From NCBI GenBank assembly GCA_945865935.1, contig CAMBFI010000002.1, forward strand, positions 124,001 through 188,000: DNA of 64,000 bases, given 5' to 3'. The position numbers were made by a program, and so were the translations under genes. Shown piece by piece: positions 59,104-64,000 of this stretch (position 1 is its first letter; each line of letters starts with the position of its first letter). This DNA is from Bordetella parapertussis. GTDB lineage: Bacteria; Pseudomonadota; Gammaproteobacteria; Burkholderiales; Burkholderiaceae_B. Under the pieces are notes generated by a model. The model had not been told where the DNA came from. It saw only the letters and a list, made by a program, of their open reading frames with translations, and ran no database searches.

Positions 59104-59589
59104 ATGACTCTAAAACCTATGATTCGAACGACCTTACGTTTTGCTGTAGCTTTGTCGGCCTTGGCCATGGCTTTTGCAAGCACGCCCAGCGCTGCGCAGA
59201 CGCAGGGGTGTAACGTGGTCGTGCAGAGTGATGACGCTCTGCGTTACCTGCCACACGCAATCGAGGTGCCTCGCACGTGCAAGGACTTCACCGTGACGCT
59301 GACCCATAGTGGCCGCTTGCCGGTCCTAGCCATGGGTCACAACTGGGTGTTATCCAAGCAGTCCGATATGGCGGGCGTGGCGCGCACTGGAATGCTAGCC
59401 GGTGCCGAGAACCACTACGTGGATCCAAGCGATCGGCGAGTCATCGCGCATACCAAAGTGATTGGGGGTGGACAAGCCAGCTCAGTCAGCTTTGCAGTGT
59501 CCGCACTGCAGCCTGGCGAGACTTACGCCTTCTTTTGCACGTTTGCAGGCCACTCGCCCGTGATGCAAGGCTCGCTCGTCCTGCAGTAA
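59104..59589 (+). CDS. azu: Azurin (blue copper protein)
   Basis: 161 residues from the ATG at 59104 (an ATG at 59119 also gives a good signal). Signal peptide ends near PSAAQ; the mature part is about 128 residues like Pseudomonas azurin. Type-1 copper ligands are all present: His in MGHNWVL, Cys and His in FFCTFAGH, and Met in SPVMQG; a disulfide pair is in QGCNV and RTCKDF. Periplasmic electron carrier, often linked to denitrification or stress; no partner enzyme is adjacent. Convergent with yggS, 1 nt apart. Confidence 0.95.
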   Translation: MTLKPMIRTTLRFAVALSALAMAFASTPSAAQTQGCNVVVQSDDALRYLPHAIEVPRTCKDFTVTLTHSGRLPVLAMGHNWVLSKQSDMAGVARTGMLAGAENHYVDPSDRRVIAHTKVIGGGQASSVSFAVSALQPGETYAFFCTFAGHSPVMQGSLVLQ

Positions 59590-59590
59590 G

Positions 59591-60292
59591 CTAAGCCCGT
59601 GAGCCGAACATCGAAGACCCAACACGAATTTCCGTTGAGCCCTCTTCAATCGCAATTTCAAAGTCACCGCTCATGCCCATCGATAAGCGGTCGAGCGACA
59701 CACCCGCGATCGCTTCTTGGCGCGCACGCTCTTGCAACTGCTTGAGCTGCGCGAAGCAACCGCGAACCGCTTGCGTATCGTCAGACAGCACGGCCATGGT
59801 CATCAACCCCTGCACCCGCAACGTTTGGTAGCTCGCGAGCTGTCGCAAAAATGTGAATAGTTCTGCGGGCTCAAGTCCAGACTTAGTCTCTTCCGGTGAG
59901 GTTTTGACCTGCACCAATACATCAATGGCACGCCCCTCTTGCTGCAAGCGGCGGTCGAGTGCCTCGGCTAATTCGAGCCGGTCTAAGGACTGGAGCTCAT
60001 GCGCGAACTTTGCAACCTCTTTTGCTTTATTGGTTTGCAGCTGTCCGATCACCACCCATTGCACATTGCAATCCGCGAGTAACGGCGCTTTCTGTGCGAT
60101 TTCTTGTGTGCGGTTCTCACCAAATCTCGTGAACCCTAACGCGATCGCCTCACGAATCGCCGCCACATCAAACGTTTTGCTCACCGGCAAAAGCGTTACT
60201 TCCGCAGGATCGCGCCCCGCGCGCGCGCAAGCCTGATCGATTCTGTTGCGAATCTGGCCGACTCGCTCGGCCATTGTGGTGGTGTTCGACAT
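59591..60292 (-). CDS. yggS: PLP homeostasis protein YggS/PLPBP
   Basis: 233 residues from the ATG at 60290-60292; a TTG three codons earlier is not needed. PLP lysine in VTLLPVSKTFDVAAI; FGENRTQEIAQKAPLL, WVVIGQLQTNKAKEV and LSMGMSGDFEIAIEEGSTEIRVG (in parts) are family blocks. Alanine-racemase-like fold without enzyme activity, keeping free PLP in check. In many bacteria it sits with proC or pilT; not here. Confidence 0.95.
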   Translation of the reverse strand: MSNTTTMAERVGQIRNRIDQACARAGRDPAEVTLLPVSKTFDVAAIREAIALGFTRFGENRTQEIAQKAPLLADCNVQWVVIGQLQTNKAKEVAKFAHELQSLDRLELAEALDRRLQQEGRAIDVLVQVKTSPEETKSGLEPAELFTFLRQLASYQTLRVQGLMTMAVLSDDTQAVRGCFAQLKQLQERARQEAIAGVSLDRLSMGMSGDFEIAIEEGSTEIRVGSSMFGSRA

Positions 60293-60323
60293 GGGATTCA
60301 AGGTTCTTATCTAGGTAGGTATG

Positions 60324-60337
60324 TTACGACATCGTAA
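60324..60337. repeat. Short palindrome TTACGA-CA-TCGTAA
   Basis: Perfect 6-bp arms with a 2-nt spacer, 31 nt upstream of yggS. Suitable size for a dimeric regulator site, but chance is not excluded. Confidence 0.35.
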
Positions 60338-60346
60338 GCGGTACGC

Positions 60347-60557
60347 TGACGGCGGGCTGGGCGGTGGGGCTCTGCCGCTGAGACATTGCGGCGAGCCGAT
60401 CCGGTCGCTAAAGATGGCGCAGTGTCAGCTCCGCATGTCTGAGGCCCGTAGGGCCGAGTTCGGAGCTGACGCGCCAGCTAGCGATCGGTGAGGGAAGTGG
60501 GCAACGCCCACCCGCCGCTGTCTCAGCGGCAGAGCCCCACCACCCAGCCCGCCGTCA
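60347..60557. repeat. 211-nt structured inverted-repeat element with 39-bp arms
   Basis: Outer arms 60347-60385 and 60519-60557 are reverse complements at 38 of 39 positions (only 60462-type C/A mismatch is at 60362 against 60542). After a 2-nt bulge they extend by GCGGCG/CGCCGC (60388-60393 with 60513-60518). Inside are further stems: GTCAGCTCCG/CGGAGCTGAC (60424-60433 with 60461-60470), TGGCGC/GCGCCA (60415-60420 with 60471-60476), GTGGGC/GCCCAC (60497-60502 with 60506-60511) and GGCCC/GGGCC near 60443-60454. It lies in the 440-nt gene-free gap 60293-60732 with no open reading frame worth calling. Could be a miniature inverted-repeat element, a structured RNA or a regulatory/terminator array. 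The right part of the gap (60558-60650) is pyrimidine rich. Confidence 0.9.
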
Positions 60558-60632
60558 ACCAATCCCCCGCACGCCTTCCAACCATCCCCCAGCTCAAATC
60601 AGGACACCGTCACCCCCACCCCCGCATTCCCC

Positions 60633-60638
60633 TACAAT
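60633..60638 (+). promoter_or_regulatory. Possible -10 box (TACAAT) upstream of tcuA
   Basis: TACAAT 95 nt before the tcuA start, in a pyrimidine-rich tract. No good -35 element is visible, so activator dependence is possible. Confidence 0.3.
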
Positions 60639-60732
60639 ACCTCTCACAAATCGGGCGAGCAATCACCCCCGCCGCCGAATGACTATTTAGCACTCAGAAC
60701 ACTCAACGCGAACCAGACCGCGAGGCAAGAAT

Positions 60733-62145
60733 ATGTGGGACGTAATCGTAGTAGGCGGTGGCAATGCCGCCTTGTGCAGTGCGCTCATGGCACGTGAGGC
60801 CGGCGCAAGCGTATTGGTTCTCGAAGCATCGCCAAAGGAATGGCGTGGCGGAAACTCCCAACACACCCGCAACTTGCGGTGCATGCACGACGGCCCGCAA
60901 GATGTCTTAGTTGACTCCTACACCGAAGAAGAGTATTGGCAAGACTTGCTCAAAGTCACGGGTGGCATCACCAACGAAAAACTAGCGCGCATGGTCATTC
61001 GCGAGTCCTCGAGCTGCCGCGACTGGATGCGCAAACACGGCGTACGTTTTCAGCCGCCGCTTTCAGGCACGCTGCACGTCGCGCGGACCAATGCTTTTTT
61101 TATGGGTGGCGGCAAAGCACTCATGAACGCTTATTACCACAGTGCTGAAAAACTTGGCATCGATATTTTGTATGACTCGCCGGTCGACGACCTAGAAATC
61201 CAAGACGGCAAATTCATCGCGGCTAAAGTGGGCGACAAGCGCTACCCTGGCAACACCTGTGTGCTGGGCTGCGGCGGCTTTGAGTCCGACCGCGAGTGGT
61301 TACGCGAGGCCTGGGGTCAAAACGAGCGTGGCGAGTGGCCCGCAGACAACTTCTTAATCCGTGGCACACGCTTCAACATGGGCGTCGTCTTAAAGGTCAT
61401 GATGCGCGTGGGTGCCGATACGATGGGCGACCCCACTCAAGCACACTGCGTCGCGATCGATGCGCGCTCCCCGCTATATGACGGCGGCATTTGCACACGT
61501 ATCGACTGTGTATCGCTGGGCATTGTCGTCAACCGCGAGGCCAAGCGCTTTTACGATGAGGGCGAAGACTTCTGGCCCAAGCGGTATGCGCTCTGGGGTC
61601 GTCTGGTTGCGTTACAGCCTGGCCAAATTGCTTACTCGATCATCGATGCAAAAGCGGTTGGACGCTTCATGCCCCCCGTTTTTACAGGCGTTCAGGCAGA
61701 CACGCTGCCGGAGCTCGCCGCGAAGCTTGAGCTCGATGTGGATACGTTTATGCAGACCGTGAATACGTTCAACGCCTCTTGCCGTGAAGGCACGTTCGAC
61801 CACAACATTCAAGACGACTGCTACACCGAGGGCATTACTCCCGCCAAAACGCACTGGGCACGTCCTCTCGATACCGGACCGTTTTTTGGCTATGCCGTGC
61901 GGCCGGGCGTGACCTTTACTTACTTCGGTCTCGCCACAGACGAAAAAGCTAGTATCTTTTTTGACGGTAAAGCAAGCCCCAACATGTATGCAGCCGGTGA
62001 AATCAGCGCAGGCAACGTCCTGGGTAAGGGCTACACCGCCGGAGTTGGCATGTCGATCGGTACCGCCTTTGGTCGTATCGCCGGCACACAAGCTGCCGCA
62101 GCAGCAAAGAAAATAAAAGAAGGAGTGCAGCATGCAACCGCTTGA
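60733..62145 (+). CDS. tcuA: FAD-dependent tricarballylate dehydrogenase TcuA
   Basis: 470 residues, succinate dehydrogenase/fumarate reductase flavoprotein fold. N-terminal FAD motif [21 protein letters not shown] with [15 protein letters not shown], and C-terminal [21 protein letters not shown]. In Salmonella TcuA oxidises tricarballylate to cis-aconitate and TcuB reoxidises its FADH2. Full length and paired with tcuB (14-nt overlap). The regulator tcuR and transporter tcuC of Salmonella are not in the window. Start at an ATG after a GAGG-containing ribosome-binding site. Confidence 0.92.
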   Translation: MWDVIVVGGGNAALCSALMAREAGASVLVLEASPKEWRGGNSQHTRNLRCMHDGPQDVLVDSYTEEEYWQDLLKVTGGITNEKLARMVIRESSSCRDWMRKHGVRFQPPLSGTLHVARTNAFFMGGGKALMNAYYHSAEKLGIDILYDSPVDDLEIQDGKFIAAKVGDKRYPGNTCVLGCGGFESDREWLREAWGQNERGEWPADNFLIRGTRFNMGVVLKVMMRVGADTMGDPTQAHCVAIDARSPLYDGGICTRIDCVSLGIVVNREAKRFYDEGEDFWPKRYALWGRLVALQPGQIAYSIIDAKAVGRFMPPVFTGVQADTLPELAAKLELDVDTFMQTVNTFNASCREGTFDHNIQDDCYTEGITPAKTHWARPLDTGPFFGYAVRPGVTFTYFGLATDEKASIFFDGKASPNMYAAGEISAGNVLGKGYTAGVGMSIGTAFGRIAGTQAAAAAKKIKEGVQHATA

Positions 62146-63319
62146 ATCCCTGACCCGCGAAGCACAAGATCTGGCCGGGAAAACTGAACACTCGATCTCT
62201 TGGCACAACAAAGGCATTTCGGAAAACGAAGCCGAGGTTGCCCGTCAAATGCAGATTTGTAACGCCTGCCGCTACTGCGAGGGCTTTTGCGCAGTATTCC
62301 CAGCGATGGCACGTCGCCTGCAATTCGACAGTAAAGCGGACTTAAATTATCTGGCTAACCTCTGTCACAACTGTGGCGCCTGTCTACACGCCTGCCAGTA
62401 CGCACCACCACACGAGTTTATGGTGAACGTGCCGCAGGCCATGGCAAAAGTACGGATGGAAACCTACACCGACTTTGCATGGCCCGCCCCTCTCGGCAAG
62501 CTGTATAAAAATAACGGCCTGACCGTATCGCTTGCAGCGGCCTTTGGCCTGGCACTTTTTCTAGTGTTGACGGTCCTGTCGACAGGCAAGCTATTGCATG
62601 AGCCGCTTGCTGGTAACTTCTATGCCATCTTCCCCCACAACACACTCGTATTGATGTTCGGTCTTACGTTCGGTTTTGCGGTCCTTGCCTTAGGGATCGG
62701 AGTTAAACGCTTCTGGAGCGAAATCACGCCGGGACAGGCGACGGGTGAAGCGATCGGCGAAGCTGCGCACAACGCTCTAAAACTCAAATATCTCGATGGC
62801 GGGCACGGCGACGGCTGCAACGATGAAGACGATCGCTTCACGCTGCGACGCAGACGCTACCATCATCTGACGTTTTACGGCTTTATGTTGTGTTTTGCTT
62901 CGACCTCTGTCGCGACGCTTTATCACTACATTTTTGGGTTGCAGGCACCCTACGCCTATACCAGCCTGCCAGTGATTCTCGGCACCGTGGGGGGCATCGG
63001 CCTGCTCATTGGGCCGGCTGGCTTGCTGTGGCTCAACCTCAATCGCTCTGCCTTGCACGGTGACGCTGCACAAAAACCAATGGATATCGGATTTATATCT
63101 TTGCTGTTTTTAACCAGCTTAACTGGCCTCGCGCTTTTAATATGGCGTGACACGAGCGCCATGGCACTTTTGCTTGCCATTCACCTAGGAATCGTCATGG
63201 CACTTTTCCTTACCTTGCCCTACGGGAAATTTGCGCACGGCGTCTACAGAAGTGCGGCGTTGCTGAAATGGTCAATTGAAAAACGCATGCCCAACAAGCT
63301 TTCGCTCGGCTCCGACTAA
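62132..63319 (+). CDS. tcuB: Tricarballylate utilization Fe-S/heme membrane protein TcuB
   Basis: 395 residues. Two [4Fe-4S] clusters ([15 protein letters not shown] and [19 protein letters not shown]) followed by about six membrane helices with histidines suited to heme ligation ([24 protein letters not shown]). Passes electrons from TcuA to the quinone pool. The start lies behind a strong AAGGAG ribosome-binding site within the tcuA end. Convergent with the sterol-desaturase gene, 4 nt apart. Confidence 0.92.
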   Translation: MQPLESLTREAQDLAGKTEHSISWHNKGISENEAEVARQMQICNACRYCEGFCAVFPAMARRLQFDSKADLNYLANLCHNCGACLHACQYAPPHEFMVNVPQAMAKVRMETYTDFAWPAPLGKLYKNNGLTVSLAAAFGLALFLVLTVLSTGKLLHEPLAGNFYAIFPHNTLVLMFGLTFGFAVLALGIGVKRFWSEITPGQATGEAIGEAAHNALKLKYLDGGHGDGCNDEDDRFTLRRRRYHHLTFYGFMLCFASTSVATLYHYIFGLQAPYAYTSLPVILGTVGGIGLLIGPAGLLWLNLNRSALHGDAAQKPMDIGFISLLFLTSLTGLALLIWRDTSAMALLLAIHLGIVMALFLTLPYGKFAHGVYRSAALLKWSIEKRMPNKLSLGSD

Positions 63320-63323
63320 ACAG

Positions 63324-64000
63324 CTACCGCGCGTCGGTCTTGCTTGGGAAGCCCGCTGTATGCGATCCGAGCAGGCGGCGCAACCCGAGCCACTGCTGCG
63401 CCCAGAAACTGCGGCCATAGTCACGGCCTCCGTCCTCAGGCAACTGGTCATGTATGCCGGTTTTAGCGTACTGCGTATCAAAGCGTGCTGTCTTAAACAG
63501 GATATCCCACAAGGGGAATAGAACAGCGAAGTTATGCCCCTTAGCAGGCCCAGCTGAGGACTCGTTGTATTCGATGGAGTGGTGGTAGCGATGGAACTTG
63601 GGGCTGACGATCAGCCAGTTACCCAGCTTGCCAAACGATAGGCGAATGTTGCCGTGCGAGTAGCTTTCAACCAGCTGCGTCAAGACAACAATCAAAATAA
63701 ATTGTCCCGGTGGTACGCCTACTAATTTAGCGATAAACACAAACACAATGCTGCGCAACAAACTGTCGAGCAAGTGATTGCGGTTATCGCTCCACATCGT
63801 CATCTGACGTTGGCTGTGGTGCACCGCATGCAGGCTCCAAAACCAAGCGTAGCGGTGCTGCGCACGGTGGTAAAAATAATCAACTGCATCAAAGATGAGC
63901 AGATAGATCACGAAGCTTACCCAGGCGATATCCGTAACACCGGGCCAAACCTGATCGACATGAAAGGTCGTAAATCCGGCGACCCGTGCCTGTCCAAAGA
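63324..64000 (-). CDS. Sterol desaturase / fatty acid hydroxylase family protein (5' end beyond window)
   Basis: C-terminal 225 residues; the frame is open to the window edge, so the N terminus is missing. Three or more histidine boxes of the membrane diiron family: YHRAQH, HAVHHSQRQ and HRYHH, with hydrophobic segments between (FVIYLLIFDAVDYF, FVFIAKLVGVPPGQFILIVVL in parts). Likely hydroxylates or desaturates a lipid; substrate unknown. The tail of the protein has GRSFWAQQWLG. Confidence 0.88.
   Translation of the reverse strand, partial: FGQARVAGFTTFHVDQVWPGVTDIAWVSFVIYLLIFDAVDYFYHRAQHRYAWFWSLHAVHHSQRQMTMWSDNRNHLLDSLLRSIVFVFIAKLVGVPPGQFILIVVLTQLVESYSHGNIRLSFGKLGNWLIVSPKFHRYHHSIEYNESSAGPAKGHNFAVLFPLWDILFKTARFDTQYAKTGIHDQLPEDGGRDYGRSFWAQQWLGLRRLLGSHTAGFPSKTDAR

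Noticed and set aside
1-64000. CRISPR arrays, tRNA genes, rRNA, insertion sequences, toxin-antitoxin pairs, defence genes
   Set aside because: Looked for regular direct repeats, tRNA-like cloverleafs, transposase motifs and small paired genes; none seen by eye.

Overview
This 64 kb window is a dense, mostly housekeeping stretch of a betaproteobacterial chromosome. The best guess is Burkholderiales, probably Alcaligenaceae (Bordetella/Achromobacter relatives). Support comes from gene order and family content: the ubiE, Tim44-like, ubiJ, ubiB block; the kdsDC-lptCAB-hpf-ptsN-hprK-rapZ block; the rsmI/yraN/SIS/BON block; grxC-secB-gpsA-trmL-comF; rsmB-DUF4390-ntrY-ntrX; a lone Bug (TctC) binding protein; and a 5-oxoprolinase pxpBCA operon. 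Base composition is moderately GC rich and fairly even. I saw no tRNA, rRNA, CRISPR array, insertion sequence or prophage, and no convincing broken gene. Genus is not settled from this sequence alone.

Layout. 1-7.9 kb: 5' part of metH (minus strand), then, divergently, a cobalamin riboswitch followed by btuB, a BtuF-like binding protein, thiG and thiD, then a PCMT-family methyltransferase. 8-13.6 kb (minus): ubiE, Tim44-like, ubiJ, ubiB, a ferritin-like diiron protein and hldC. 13.8-16.2 kb: pxpB-pxpC-pxpA. 16.3-24.4 kb: a very large FAD/Fe-S oxidoreductase, a YqaA-like membrane protein, ilvA, apt and purT. 24.5-32 kb: Kdo synthesis and LPS export (kdsD, kdsC, lptC, lptA, lptB), hpf, ptsN, hprK, rapZ and rlpA. 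32-37.8 kb: rsmI, yraN, a GmhA/DiaA-like SIS protein, a dual-BON lipoprotein, a thioredoxin-like protein, argB, a HAD phosphatase and slmA. 37.8-42.1 kb (minus): a MoeB/ThiF-type E1 enzyme, ctpA, envC and gpmA. 42.2-49.6 kb: rhodanese, grxC, secB, gpsA, a Bug protein, trmL, comF, a BioC-like methyltransferase, a TauE/SafE permease and xdhC. 49.6-54.6 kb (minus): an NtrX-like regulator without an AAA+ domain, an NtrY-like kinase, DUF4390 and rsmB. 54.7-64 kb: rimO, fmt, SemiSWEET, def, dprA, azurin, yggS, a 211-nt structured inverted-repeat element, tcuA, tcuB and a partial sterol-desaturase-family gene.

Functional threads: vitamin B12 use and uptake (metH, btuB, btuF), ubiquinone synthesis and protection, the LPS inner core and its transport, nitrogen-PTS signalling, cell division and peptidoglycan (envC, slmA, rlpA, ctpA), protein maturation (def, fmt, secB, rimO, rsmB), and use of small organic acids (pxp, tcu, Bug).

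The points most worth a second look are: the 39-bp-armed inverted repeat at 60347-60557; the possibility that a B12 riboswitch also governs thiG-thiD; and the absence of rpoN from its usual lptB-hpf position together with an NtrX-like regulator that lacks the sigma-54 activation domain. Nothing here is clearly a new defence or biosynthetic system.
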